This document shows, piece by piece, positions 23,039-31,896 of a stretch of 37,325 nucleotides of DNA. Where the stretch lies: contig NZ_CANPVO010000006.1 in NCBI RefSeq assembly GCF_947581785.1, positions 1 to 37,325 of the forward strand, given 5' to 3'. How positions within the stretch are numbered: position 1 is the first letter of the stretch; every line of letters starts with the position of its first letter. The notes beneath the pieces are model-generated. The model worked only from the letters and a program-made list of their open reading frames with translations, was not told the DNA's origin and did no database searches. The position numbers and the translations under genes are program-made. This DNA is from Candidatus Palauibacter polyketidifaciens. GTDB lineage: Bacteria; Gemmatimonadota; Gemmatimonadetes; Palauibacterales; Palauibacteraceae.

Positions 23039-23713
23039 TTGATCGCGTCCACACTCTGGTTGCAGGAGACACTGACGCTGGGCGAAGGACAGACGCTCAA
23101 CCTCGCGGAGATCTGGGAGGCCGGGGGGTGGATGATGTGGCCGCTCGGCGCCGCGCTGGCCATCGGGATCCTCATCATCCTCTGGAAGCTCGTCGACCTC
23201 CAGTTGAAGGGCGGCAAGAACAAGAACGTCCTCCGGGAAGCCGACGAACAGATCGCCGCCGGCCACCTCGATGAGGCGCTCGAACTCTGCACCGAGTCCG
23301 GCGCTCCGGCGGGGAACGTCCTCAGCGCGGGGCTCTCGCGGTACAACGAGGGGACCGACCGCGCGACGCAGGCGGTGGAGAATGCCGGCGCCATCGAAGT
23401 CGCGGGGCTCGAGAAGGGTCTCGTGTGGCTGGCGACGCTGTCGAACGTCGCTCCGCTCCTCGGCTTCCTCGGAACCGTGATCGGGATGATCATGGCCTTC
23501 CAGGCCATCGAGATCGCGGGCGAAGTGGAAGCCACCCTGGTCGCCGGCGGGATCAAGGTCGCACTCATCACCACCGCCACCGGCCTCACGATCGCGATTC
23601 CGATCAACATCTTCCACAACTACTTCGTGACGAAGATCGATCGCCTCGTCATCGACATGGAAGAGAGTGCACAGCGTCTCATCGACGCGCTGCACGAGCG
23701 GGTGGCCGCCTAG
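23039..23713 (+). CDS. MotA/TolQ/ExbB proton channel family protein
   Basis: A 224-residue inner-membrane protein of the ExbB/TolQ family, which couples proton flow to work across the envelope. There is an N-terminal membrane helix (WMMWPLGAALAIGILIILWKL), a cytoplasmic domain, then the conserved pair of helices with LATLSNVAPLLGFLGTVIGM and VALITTATGLTIAIPINIFHNYF. The conserved TAxGLxxAIP motif is present. The TTG at 23039 is chosen because GGGGAGG lies 6 bases upstream. A second TTG at 22997 lacks one. No exbD/tolR partner follows: a strong terminator lies immediately downstream. The partner is presumably elsewhere. Confidence 0.9.
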   Translation: MIASTLWLQETLTLGEGQTLNLAEIWEAGGWMMWPLGAALAIGILIILWKLVDLQLKGGKNKNVLREADEQIAAGHLDEALELCTESGAPAGNVLSAGLSRYNEGTDRATQAVENAGAIEVAGLEKGLVWLATLSNVAPLLGFLGTVIGMIMAFQAIEIAGEVEATLVAGGIKVALITTATGLTIAIPINIFHNYFVTKIDRLVIDMEESAQRLIDALHERVAA

Positions 23714-23770
23714 AGAAGAAGGAGCCGGTCGCCGCGGCGTTTCGCGGTGCTCGCGAGGGGTTCCGAACGA

Positions 23771-23802
23771 GCGGCCCGCCATCCCGGCGGGCCGCTTTTT
23801 TT
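23771..23802 (+). terminator. strong intrinsic terminator after the ExbB-like gene
   Basis: A perfect 10-bp stem GCGGCCCGCC / GGCGGGCCGC with a 5-base loop is followed by seven T. It ends the transcript of the ExbB-like gene about 60 bases after its stop. Confidence 0.92.
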
Positions 23803-23921
23803 CGGATCCGGGGGGCCTCCGCTTGCATCGAGGGCACCGGAGCATTGAAGTTCGTTGTCGGGCCGCAGGCCGGGGCCCCGGCGTGAGTGGGGTGGGGACG
23901 ACGTGGGAAGGAGGCCTTCCT

Positions 23922-26288
23922 GTGCATGTTCAGCGGCATATCCGGCGCCTTCAGCGCATCCATCGCGTACGCGGTCTCTGGTTGGCGTCGCTACTGATGC
24001 TCGTCCTGGCGTTCCCTCTCGCCGCGCAGACCGGGAACGCGGCACGCCCATCGGACCCCGCCGAGGTCACGCCGACGACGGCAAACGCGCGGCGCCTGCT
24101 CGATGCCCGGATGCCGGTCTCGGCATCGGCTCTGCTGGCGCGCGAGCTCGCCGCGGGCGAGGTGCGAGGGGACGAGATCGTGCTCCTGGCGGCGCAGGCC
24201 TTCGCGGATCAGCGGGCATGGGCTTCCGTGCTGGGCCGCCTCTCGGGGAGGGAGGGTCCACCCACGGCCACGCAGTCGCAAGCGGCGCTCCTCCTCGCTC
24301 GAGCGTACGCGGGACTCGACAGCCTGACCCGATCCGCGGCGCACTACCGCGCGTATCTGGATGCGGTCGACGGGACGCCTCCGCTCCGCGCGCGGGTGGA
24401 GTTCGCCCGCGTCTCCTACCGGCGGTATCACTGGTTCGAAGCGCGGGACCAGCTCGTCCTCGCCGAGCGCGAGCACCCCGAGTTCGCTCCGTGGTTGCGG
24501 CTCTCGCGCCTCTACGCCCTGGCGGAGGCCGAGGACCGGGACGCCTTCGCCCTCGCCGACTCGATCGTACGCGAAGCCCGCGTACCGGCCGACTCCGCAC
24601 TCCTCCCGGCGGCGCGCCTGGCCTTCGAACTCGGGGATCCCGAACGCGGGGCCGCGCTCGCGGGCCGCGCCGGAAGGGGCGTCCGGAACATCCTCGCCGC
24701 CCGGCACCTCGGACCGCACTACCTGGCGACCGGGGACTCCGCCGCGGCGGAGTCGGCCTTCGCCGCCGCGATCGCGAGAGGCCTTCAGACGCCGGAGACG
24801 GGGCCGGCCCTCCTCGCGCTCACGCGATCGTGGCGGACCCTGCGCGATGTCGGGCGCTCCGACACCCGCGCCGGTCGTCGCTCCCGTGGCGCCGGCTACC
24901 TGTCGGAGGCGCTCGAGCTCGCACCCGCGGGCGAGCGCCCCGTCATCGCCGAGTCTCTCGCTTCGACCTACATGGCGCTGGGCAATCCCGGACGGGCGGC
25001 GGAGACGCTCGCCCCGTGGACCGGGGATCCCGCTTCCGTCACCGCGCCCCGGGCGTCGCTGTGGATGCTCGCCGCCAGCATCTACCGTGCGCTCGGACGC
25101 CCCGGCGACGCCGCGACGGCGCACGAGACGGCCGCCCGCGGCTCCGGGGATGTCGCCGCCCGTGCCGCCTACCTGCTCGCGGACCTCGAACACGATGCCG
25201 GCCACCCGGACATCGCTGCGGAGGGTTTCGAACGCTCCTACCGCGCCTTCCCGGAAGCGAGCTACGGCTCGCGGTCGCTGGAACGGCTCGCCCTTCTCGC
25301 GTACCACGAAGGCCGCTACCCGGAGGCGCGCGCGCTCCTGGCCGAATACCGCGAGCGCTACCCCGAGGGCGGATGGGTCCAGGGCGCCATCTACTGGAGC
25401 GGCAAGGTGGCGGAAGCGCTGGGGGACACCCAGGCCGCGAGCGCGTTCTACGCCCGCGCCCTCCGGTACAACCCGCTGGACTACTACGCCATCCTCGCGG
25501 AGCCCCGCACCGGCACCGACCGTCTGGCCACGATCGATCTCGGGGAAGCGGAACCGCTGCCCGACCTCGATCCCGTCCACGCGACCGCGCTCCGGCGCAT
25601 GAACGTGCTGCGGGAGGTGGGTTGGCCCGAGCGAGGGCGCCGGGAATACCGCCGGGCGAGCGAGCGCGGACCGTCGACCTACGGCGCGATCCTCGCGTTC
25701 GCGCACGCGCTGAACGCCGCGGAATGGACGCGGGAGGGGATTCGCGAAGGGTGGCGCGCGCAGGCCATTCGCGGGCGCTGGACGCGGCCGCTACTCGAAG
25801 CGATCTATCCGCTGCCCTATCGCGAGGCCCTCGTCGCCGCCGCGGAGCGGAACGGATTGCGGCCCCACTTCGTCGCCGGACTCTCGCGTCGCGAGTCGAT
25901 GTTCGACCCCGAGATCCGCTCCGTCGCGAACGCCATCGGCCTCATGCAGCTCCTGCCGGAGACGGCCCGCAACGTTTCCTCCCGCGCCGGACTCGCCGGC
26001 TATCGCCGCCACCAACTCACGGTCCCGCAGGTCAACCTGATGCTCGGGACGCGGTACCTGTCGGAAGTCCTCCGCCGCTTCGACGACTTCGATATCGCGG
26101 GGATGATCTCCTACAACGCCGGCCCCCACCGCTACACGCGCTGGCGCGACTTTCCCGAGTTCTCCGATGAGGAAAAGCTGGTCGAGCGAATCCCCTACCG
26201 GGAGACGCGCGAGTACGTTCGGGCGGTCACGGAACTCGCCGAAATCTACCGCTTCCTGTACCCGGATCTGGCCTCCGCGAAGCCCTGA
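23922..26288 (+). CDS. Slt-type soluble lytic transglycosylase with TPR-like repeats
   Basis: A 788-residue exported muramidase that cleaves peptidoglycan between MurNAc and GlcNAc to form anhydro-muropeptides. After a basic start and signal peptide (RGLWLASLLMLVLAFPLAAQ) come some 600 residues of helical repeats rich in Ala, Arg and Glu, as in the Slt70 superhelix. The C-terminal SLT domain has the catalytic E658 in SRRESMFDPEIRSVANAIGL, then MQLLPETA and MISYNAGPHRYTRW. The GTG at 23922 follows AAGGAGG by 7 bases and places the signal peptide correctly. The longer frame to 23667 would run through the terminator. It probably has its own promoter, not identified. Confidence 0.9.
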   Translation: MHVQRHIRRLQRIHRVRGLWLASLLMLVLAFPLAAQTGNAARPSDPAEVTPTTANARRLLDARMPVSASALLARELAAGEVRGDEIVLLAAQAFADQRAWASVLGRLSGREGPPTATQSQAALLLARAYAGLDSLTRSAAHYRAYLDAVDGTPPLRARVEFARVSYRRYHWFEARDQLVLAEREHPEFAPWLRLSRLYALAEAEDRDAFALADSIVREARVPADSALLPAARLAFELGDPERGAALAGRAGRGVRNILAARHLGPHYLATGDSAAAESAFAAAIARGLQTPETGPALLALTRSWRTLRDVGRSDTRAGRRSRGAGYLSEALELAPAGERPVIAESLASTYMALGNPGRAAETLAPWTGDPASVTAPRASLWMLAASIYRALGRPGDAATAHETAARGSGDVAARAAYLLADLEHDAGHPDIAAEGFERSYRAFPEASYGSRSLERLALLAYHEGRYPEARALLAEYRERYPEGGWVQGAIYWSGKVAEALGDTQAASAFYARALRYNPLDYYAILAEPRTGTDRLATIDLGEAEPLPDLDPVHATALRRMNVLREVGWPERGRREYRRASERGPSTYGAILAFAHALNAAEWTREGIREGWRAQAIRGRWTRPLLEAIYPLPYREALVAAAERNGLRPHFVAGLSRRESMFDPEIRSVANAIGLMQLLPETARNVSSRAGLAGYRRHQLTVPQVNLMLGTRYLSEVLRRFDDFDIAGMISYNAGPHRYTRWRDFPEFSDEEKLVERIPYRETREYVRAVTELAEIYRFLYPDLASAKP

Positions 26289-26332
26289 ACAGGCGGTCTT
26301 CGACGGCCCCGCGACGGGCCCGTAGCGACGTG

Positions 26333-26361
26333 TTGACGGTTCCAAATCGCTCGCATAGCAT
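26333..26361 (+). promoter_or_regulatory. promoter of cold-shock gene
   Basis: TTGACG (26333-26338), 17-base spacer, TAGCAT (26356-26361). The leader would be near 90 bases, a moderate length for a cold-shock mRNA. Confidence 0.7.
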
Positions 26362-26455
26362 AGGTGCGTCTCGAGTCCGGCGGGGCGAAAAACGATGCAC
26401 GGCGAGCCGCGCGACGCGCCCGCAACACCCATCACCGATGTTCGCAGGAGGCAGG

Positions 26456-26662
26456 ATGCCATCAGGTACGGTAAAGTGGTTCAACGACTCCAAGGGGTAC
26501 GGTTTCATCGAGCAGCCCGACGGCGGCGATGACGTCTTCGTCCACTATTCGTCCATCGACATGGACGGGTACAAGACTCTCGTCGAAGGGATGGCGGTGG
26601 ACTACGAGTTCACGCAGGGCGACAAGGGCCTGCACGCGACCCGCGTCGTGCGCACCGCCTGA
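26456..26662 (+). CDS. cold-shock domain protein (CspA family)
   Basis: A 68-residue single cold-shock domain that binds single-stranded nucleic acid and melts RNA structures. RNP1 is KGYGFI (residues 13-18) and RNP2 is DVFVHY. The start MPSGTVKWFNDSKGYGF is the classic Csp N-terminus, with AGGAGGCAGG just upstream. The longer frame upstream is an artefact. It has its own promoter and terminator, so it is a monocistronic unit. Whether it is cold-induced cannot be told from sequence. Confidence 0.96.
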   Translation: MPSGTVKWFNDSKGYGFIEQPDGGDDVFVHYSSIDMDGYKTLVEGMAVDYEFTQGDKGLHATRVVRTA

Positions 26663-26692
26663 CCGGACGCCGTAGCCGAGCCGGAGCTTCAC

Positions 26693-26725
26693 GCGCCCCG
26701 CCCCACCCGGCGGGGCGCTTTTTTT
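26693..26725 (+). terminator. intrinsic terminator of cold-shock gene
   Basis: A perfect 10-bp stem GCGCCCCGCC / GGCGGGGCGC with a 6-base loop, followed by seven T, 30 bases after the csp stop. Confidence 0.92.
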
Positions 26726-26766
26726 GTCCCCGGCTTTGCCACGGACGGCTCCCCCGCCATACATAG

Positions 26767-29613
26767 ATGCCATGCCGACCCTCTCCGACAGCCCGTGAAC
26801 GCCGTGTGGCGGCGCCAGGCGCCGTGAAGCCCGCACGGGCCTCTCGTCCGTCGCTCTTCCTGCTCGATGGCTACGCGCTCATCTACCGCGCGTTTTTCGC
26901 CATGATCAACCGGCCGCTCACGACCTCCAGCGGCGAGAACACGTCGGCTCCCTATGGAATCGCCCGCTTCCTCATGCGGCTGATCGCCGATCACGCGCCC
27001 GACTATCTCGGCGTCGCGTTCGATGCCGGCGACAGCTTTCGCACCGACATCTACCCGGACTACAAGGCCACGCGAGAGAAGATGCCCGACGAACTCCGGG
27101 CGTCCCTCCCCAGGTGTCGAGAGGTCTTCGACGCCTTTCGGGTGCCCGTCATCGAGGCGGAAGGGTGGGAGGCGGATGACGTGATCGGGACCCTCGCGCA
27201 GAAGGCCGCGCGCCGTGATCTGCGCACCGTCATCGTCTCCGGAGACAAGGACTTCCACCAGCTTGTGGACGACCGCACGGCGTTGCTCAATCCGGGCCGC
27301 GGCGGACCCGCCGGAGTGGAACAGGTGTGGGTGACGCCGGACAACGCCGAGGAGCGGTTCGGCGTGCCGCCGGAGCGCGTGACGGACTTCCTCGCGCTGC
27401 TCGGCGACGCGTCCGACAACGTCCCCGGCGTGCCCGGCATCGGGAAGAAGACCGCGCCGGCGCTCATCCGGCAGTTCGGCGACCTGGAGTCCATCCTCGC
27501 GCGGGCGGACGAGGTCAAGGCCGCACGGGCCCGCAACGCGCTTCTAAAGCATGCCGACGATGCCCGGCGCTCCAGGCAGCTGGTGACGATCCGCACCGAT
27601 GCGCCCGTGAGCCTCGATCTCGAAAGCCTCCGGTCACGGACGCTGGACGCCGAAAAGGCGGCGGCCGTTTTCCGCGACCTAGAGTTCCACAATCTGCTGA
27701 GGGAGCTGGAGGCTCCGGCGTCCGAGGCCGAGCGCTTCGCACCGGAGGTGGACGTCGTGGCGGATGCGGGTGGGCTGGGTGCCCTGCTGGCCGAGTGCTC
27801 GGACGCTCCGCGCATCGGACTCTTCGTCGCGGGCAGTTCCGACGATCCGCTCGGCGCCGATCTCGTCGGCCTCGCGGTCGCCGCCTCCGACGCCCGCGCC
27901 TTCTACCTGCCCCTCGGGCACCGGGCCCCGGAGATCCAGCACGATGCGGCGGGAAACCCTACGCTCGCCTTCGACGCGGGCGATCCGGTCGGCCTGCCGG
28001 GGCTGACGTCGTCCGACATGCGAGGCCTGCGGGAACTGCTCGCCTCGGACACCCCGAAACTCGGGCACGACCTCAAGTACGCCGCCCAACTCCTGCGCCG
28101 GCACGGCGTCGAGTTGGGGGGGCTCGAGGACGACGACGCGTTCGACACGCAGATCTCCTCCTACTGCCTGGATCCGGCCCGCCGCGACCGCGCGCTCTCC
28201 ACCCTCGGCCCCGATCGCCTCGGCGTCGCGCTCGAGACGGGCGACGCCATCACGGGCACCGGACGGAACCGTCTCCCCCTCGCATCGGTCGAGCCTGCGC
28301 GCGTCGCCGAATGGGCCGGGGCCCGCGCCGCTCTCCTGCACCGCCTCGCGAAAGTCGACGAAGCCGACCTCGTGCGCACCGGGATGGGCCGCCTCTTCCG
28401 CGAGGTCGAGATGCCGCTCGTCACGGTCCTCGCGAGCATGGAACGCGCCGGCATCGCGATCGACCTCGACTTCTTCGGCGAGCTGCGCGCCCGCCTGCGC
28501 CGCGATCTCGACGCCGTGCGCTCGGAGATCCACAAGATCGCCGGGACCGAGGTCAACCTCCGCTCCGTGCCGCAGATGCGGGCGCTTCTCTTCGACCAGC
28601 TCGCACTGCCCGTCCTCAAGAAGATGAAGACCGGGCCCTCGACGGACGAGTCCGTGCTCGAACAACTCGCGGCCATGGGCCACGAACTTCCGCGCCTCAT
28701 CCTCGAACACCGGGAACTCGACAAGCTGGACGGCACGTACGTGGGCGTGCTCCCCGGCCTCATCGACGACCGGGGGCGCATCCACACCCGCTTCAACCAG
28801 ACCGTCGCCGCGACCGGCCGGCTCTCCTCGTCGGACCCCAACCTCCAGAACATCCCGATCCGTCGGGCGCTGGGGCGCGAGATCCGGAAGGGGTTCATCG
28901 CTGCTCCCGGCCACTTGTTCACGGGGGCGGATTACTCCCAGATCGAGCTCCGCGTAATGGCGCATCTCTCGGGGGACGAGGCGTTCGTGGAAGCGTTCCG
29001 GGCGGAGCGCGACATCCACCGGGAGACGGCGGCCCGGATCTTCGGGGTCGAGCCGGATGACGTCACGCCGACCATGCGCGAGCAGGCGAAGACGATCAAC
29101 TTCGCGACCATCTACGGCCAGGGCCCGTTCGCGCTCGCCCAGCAGCTCGGTATCTCGCGGGCGCAGGCGAGCGAGTTCATCGACGGATACTTCGAGAGGT
29201 TCGCGGGCGTGGCGGCCTACCTCGAGGAGATGAAGGAACTGGCGCGGGACCGGAACTATGTCGAGACGCTGTTCGGACGTCGCCGGTACATCCCCGAGAT
29301 CCGGTCAAGGAACCCCGGGATTCGCGGCTACGGCGAACGGACGGCGACGAACTCCCCCATCCAGGGATCCGCGGCGGACCTCATCAAGGTGTCGATGATC
29401 CGGCTCCACGAGCGTCTCGCGGGAACCGACGCGCGCATGCTGCTGCAGGTGCACGACGAGTTGCTCATCGAGGCCCCGGAGTCCGATGTTGAAGCCATCG
29501 GCCGGATCGTGCGCGAGGAGATGGAAGGGGCCATCGAGCTGGCCGTCCCCCTGCGCGTCGATCTCGGGATCGGCCGCAACTGGTACGACTGCAAATTCGG
29601 GAAGGGACCGTGA
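26767..29613 (+). CDS. polA: DNA polymerase I
   Basis: A 948-residue Pol I for Okazaki-fragment processing and repair. The 5'-3' exonuclease/FEN domain is intact: D34 in FLLDGYALIYRAFF, GWEADDVIG, VSGDKDFHQL and LLGDASDNVPGVPGIGKKTA. The polymerase domain has motif A GADYSQIELR (D722), the O-helix with K775, F779 and Y783 in KTINFATIYG, and motif C QVHDELL (D897). The middle 3'-5' exonuclease domain has lost the acidic residues of E. coli Exo I to III: IGLFVAGSS replaces the DTE motif, HDLKYAAQ lacks the Asp of LKYD, and WAGARAAL lacks the last Asp. Proofreading is therefore unlikely, as in Taq polymerase. The start is uncertain, with GTG at 26824 an alternative. Confidence 0.96.
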   Translation: MPCRPSPTARERRVAAPGAVKPARASRPSLFLLDGYALIYRAFFAMINRPLTTSSGENTSAPYGIARFLMRLIADHAPDYLGVAFDAGDSFRTDIYPDYKATREKMPDELRASLPRCREVFDAFRVPVIEAEGWEADDVIGTLAQKAARRDLRTVIVSGDKDFHQLVDDRTALLNPGRGGPAGVEQVWVTPDNAEERFGVPPERVTDFLALLGDASDNVPGVPGIGKKTAPALIRQFGDLESILARADEVKAARARNALLKHADDARRSRQLVTIRTDAPVSLDLESLRSRTLDAEKAAAVFRDLEFHNLLRELEAPASEAERFAPEVDVVADAGGLGALLAECSDAPRIGLFVAGSSDDPLGADLVGLAVAASDARAFYLPLGHRAPEIQHDAAGNPTLAFDAGDPVGLPGLTSSDMRGLRELLASDTPKLGHDLKYAAQLLRRHGVELGGLEDDDAFDTQISSYCLDPARRDRALSTLGPDRLGVALETGDAITGTGRNRLPLASVEPARVAEWAGARAALLHRLAKVDEADLVRTGMGRLFREVEMPLVTVLASMERAGIAIDLDFFGELRARLRRDLDAVRSEIHKIAGTEVNLRSVPQMRALLFDQLALPVLKKMKTGPSTDESVLEQLAAMGHELPRLILEHRELDKLDGTYVGVLPGLIDDRGRIHTRFNQTVAATGRLSSSDPNLQNIPIRRALGREIRKGFIAAPGHLFTGADYSQIELRVMAHLSGDEAFVEAFRAERDIHRETAARIFGVEPDDVTPTMREQAKTINFATIYGQGPFALAQQLGISRAQASEFIDGYFERFAGVAAYLEEMKELARDRNYVETLFGRRRYIPEIRSRNPGIRGYGERTATNSPIQGSAADLIKVSMIRLHERLAGTDARMLLQVHDELLIEAPESDVEAIGRIVREEMEGAIELAVPLRVDLGIGRNWYDCKFGKGP

Positions 29614-30764
29614 ACGCAGCCCGGATCGCCCTCATCGCCTGGACAGCGTCCGCGCTCGCGTGCGCGCCGCCCTCCACGCCGGACCGGCCCGCGGTGGACG
29701 GGGTCTCGCTGGACGGGGTCGCGGACCGCATGGCCGAACTGGGCGTGCCGGGCGTCAGCGTCGCGGTTTTAGTCGACGGCGAGATCGCCTGGGCGCGCGG
29801 CTACGGACTCGCCGACGTCGAATCAGGCCGGCCCGTGACGCGGAACACGCTGTTCCAGGCGGCCTCCATCTCCAAGCCCGTGGCGGCCCTCGCCGCCCTT
29901 CGCCTCGTCGAATCGGGCCGGGTGGACCTCGACGGGGACGTCAACGCCTATCTCACGAGTTGGCGAGTGCCGGACAACGCGTTCACCGAGCAGGGGCCCG
30001 TCACCCTGCGCGGGCTCCTCACGCACCGGGCCGGCCTCACCGTGTGGGGCTTCCCCGGGTACGGCCCGGACGAGGAGGCGCCGGACGGCCCAGGCGTTCT
30101 CGACGGCCGCGGCAACACCGACCCCGTGCGCGTCTACAAGGCGCCCGGCGAGAGCTGGCAATACTCCGGCGGAGGATACACGGTGATGCAGCAACTCGTG
30201 GCGGACATCCACGGCAGACCGTTCGCCGCGGTCATGCGCGAGGAGGTTCTCGACCCGCTCGGCATGTCCCGCTCGACCTACGAGCAGCCGATCCCCAACG
30301 AGCGGCAGGACGACATCGCGACGGGCTACCGGTCCGATGGCGAGCGCGTTCCCGGCGGGTGGCACACGTATCCCGAACAGGCGGCCGCCGGCCTGTGGAC
30401 GACGCCGAGCGAACTCGCGCTCTACGCCCGGGAGGTGCAGCGTGCCTGGAAGGGTGAGTCGACCCGCGTGCTGGGAGAAGCGCTCGCCCGCGAGATGCTG
30501 TCGCCCGACGCGGACGACTGGGGGCTGGGCCCGGCGATCTCCGAGGACGGGGAACGCTTCCGGCACGGCGGCTCGAACCAGGGCTTCCGCTGCACGTTCG
30601 CCGCGTACATCGATGGGGACGACGGGGTCTTCGTGATGACGAACTCCGACTCCGGGAGCGAGCTCGCGGCGGAGATCGCGATCGCGGTCGCCCAGGCATA
30701 CGGCTGGTCCGGACCCCGCGCCGAAGAGAGGGCGCCGGGCGAGGAAGGCACAGAAAGGGAGTAG
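29610..30764 (+). CDS. serine hydrolase, class C beta-lactamase family (S12), exported
   Basis: A 384-residue beta-lactamase/esterase-fold protein. The nucleophile is S86 in the SISK (SxxK) motif. YSGGGY serves as the YxN-type motif, and HGGSNQG replaces the KTG box, as in esterase-like members. A signal segment with a possible lipobox ALAC (C18) suggests periplasmic anchoring. The GTG start overlaps the polA stop as GTGA, so translation may be coupled to polA. This family has many functions (esterases, D-aminopeptidases, beta-lactamases), and the motifs do not show antibiotic hydrolysis. It heads a run of four exported proteins. Confidence 0.87.
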   Translation: MNAARIALIAWTASALACAPPSTPDRPAVDGVSLDGVADRMAELGVPGVSVAVLVDGEIAWARGYGLADVESGRPVTRNTLFQAASISKPVAALAALRLVESGRVDLDGDVNAYLTSWRVPDNAFTEQGPVTLRGLLTHRAGLTVWGFPGYGPDEEAPDGPGVLDGRGNTDPVRVYKAPGESWQYSGGGYTVMQQLVADIHGRPFAAVMREEVLDPLGMSRSTYEQPIPNERQDDIATGYRSDGERVPGGWHTYPEQAAAGLWTTPSELALYAREVQRAWKGESTRVLGEALAREMLSPDADDWGLGPAISEDGERFRHGGSNQGFRCTFAAYIDGDDGVFVMTNSDSGSELAAEIAIAVAQAYGWSGPRAEERAPGEEGTERE

Positions 30765-30770
30765 ATCACG

Positions 30771-31892
30771 ATGGCGTGGAACCAGACCCGACGAGAGTTC
30801 GTGAAGACGTCCGCCCGCGCCGGCGGGGCGGTCGGCGTGCTCAGCGCCTTCGGCTCGGCCGCCTGCGCGGGGGGCGAGGCAGGCCCGCTTCGCATCCTCA
30901 TCCTCGGCGGGACGCGCTTCATCGGCCCGCACCAGGTGAAGTACGCGCTCGACCGGGGCCACGAGGTGTCGATTTTCACGCGCGGGCAGACCGAGCCGCC
31001 GTTCTACCAGGACTACTTCGAGCGTGTCGAGCACCTGATCGGTGACCGGACGAGCGATCTGTCGGCACTCGAGGGCAGAGAGTGGGATGCCGTCATCGAC
31101 AACTCCGCCTCCTACCCGAGTTGGGTCGCATCAACGACCGAACTCCTGCGCGGCCACGTCGACCGCTACCTCTTCGTCTCCTCCATCTCCGCCTACGCGG
31201 ACTTCGCCCGGGTCGGGATCGACGAGGACTATCACGTCGGGCAGTTGTCGCCTGACGAGGCCGAGGACGACGGAGGCTACGGGCCCAGGAAGGCGCGCTG
31301 CGAGCAGTACGCGAGCGACGCCTTCGGCGAGAACGCGATCAACGTGCGCCCGGGGCTGATCATCGGGCCCGGCGACAACACGGACCGCTGGACGTACTGG
31401 CCGGTCCGGGTCGACCGCGGAGGGGAAGTGCTCGCCCCCAACACCCCCGCCGACCCGGTGCAGAACGTCGACGCCCGCGACCTCTCCGAGTGGATCGTGC
31501 GCCTCGTCGAGACTCCGGGAACCGGGGGCACGTACAACGCCACGGGAGAAATACAGCGGTTCGGCGACATGCTGGAGGAGATCCGCGGCGCGCTCGGCTC
31601 CGACGCCGCGTTCACCTGGGTGCCGACGGAGTTCATGGCGGAGCAGGACGTGGCGCCGTGGATGCACATGACGAACTGGACGCCGCCCGAAGGGGAAACG
31701 GTCGGCATGAACCAGGTTTCGGTCGCCGCCGCCGTGCAGGCCGGGCTCACGTTCCGCCCGCTCGCCCACACCGCCCGCGACACGGTCGAATGGTGGAACT
31801 CGCTCCCCGAGGATCGCCGCGCCGAACCCCGGGCCGGCCTCCCCGCCGAGTTGGAAGCCGAGGTCCTCGCCGCCTGGCACGCCAGCGCATGA
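30771..31892 (+). CDS. Tat-exported NAD-dependent epimerase/dehydratase family protein
   Basis: A 373-residue short-chain-fold protein. The N-terminus has the twin-arginine motif TRREFVKTS (R7-R8) and a hydrophobic segment ending SAAC (C32), so export, perhaps as a lipoprotein, is predicted. The nucleotide-binding region is RILILGGTRFIGPHQ. The Tyr-Lys pair is in GYGPRKARCEQY. The protein resembles NAD(P)-dependent epimerase/dehydratase-like proteins with exported relatives in environmental bacteria. Folding in the cytoplasm with a cofactor before Tat export is the usual logic. Substrate is unknown. The stop is 4 bases before the next start, consistent with co-transcription. Confidence 0.82.
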   Translation: MAWNQTRREFVKTSARAGGAVGVLSAFGSAACAGGEAGPLRILILGGTRFIGPHQVKYALDRGHEVSIFTRGQTEPPFYQDYFERVEHLIGDRTSDLSALEGREWDAVIDNSASYPSWVASTTELLRGHVDRYLFVSSISAYADFARVGIDEDYHVGQLSPDEAEDDGGYGPRKARCEQYASDAFGENAINVRPGLIIGPGDNTDRWTYWPVRVDRGGEVLAPNTPADPVQNVDARDLSEWIVRLVETPGTGGTYNATGEIQRFGDMLEEIRGALGSDAAFTWVPTEFMAEQDVAPWMHMTNWTPPEGETVGMNQVSVAAAVQAGLTFRPLAHTARDTVEWWNSLPEDRRAEPRAGLPAELEAEVLAAWHASA

Positions 31893-31896
31893 GGAC

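Noticed and set aside
23667..23921. upstream extension of the transglycosylase frame
   Set aside because: It runs through the ExbB-like gene end and a strong terminator. The GTG at 23922 with AAGGAGG and a signal peptide is better.
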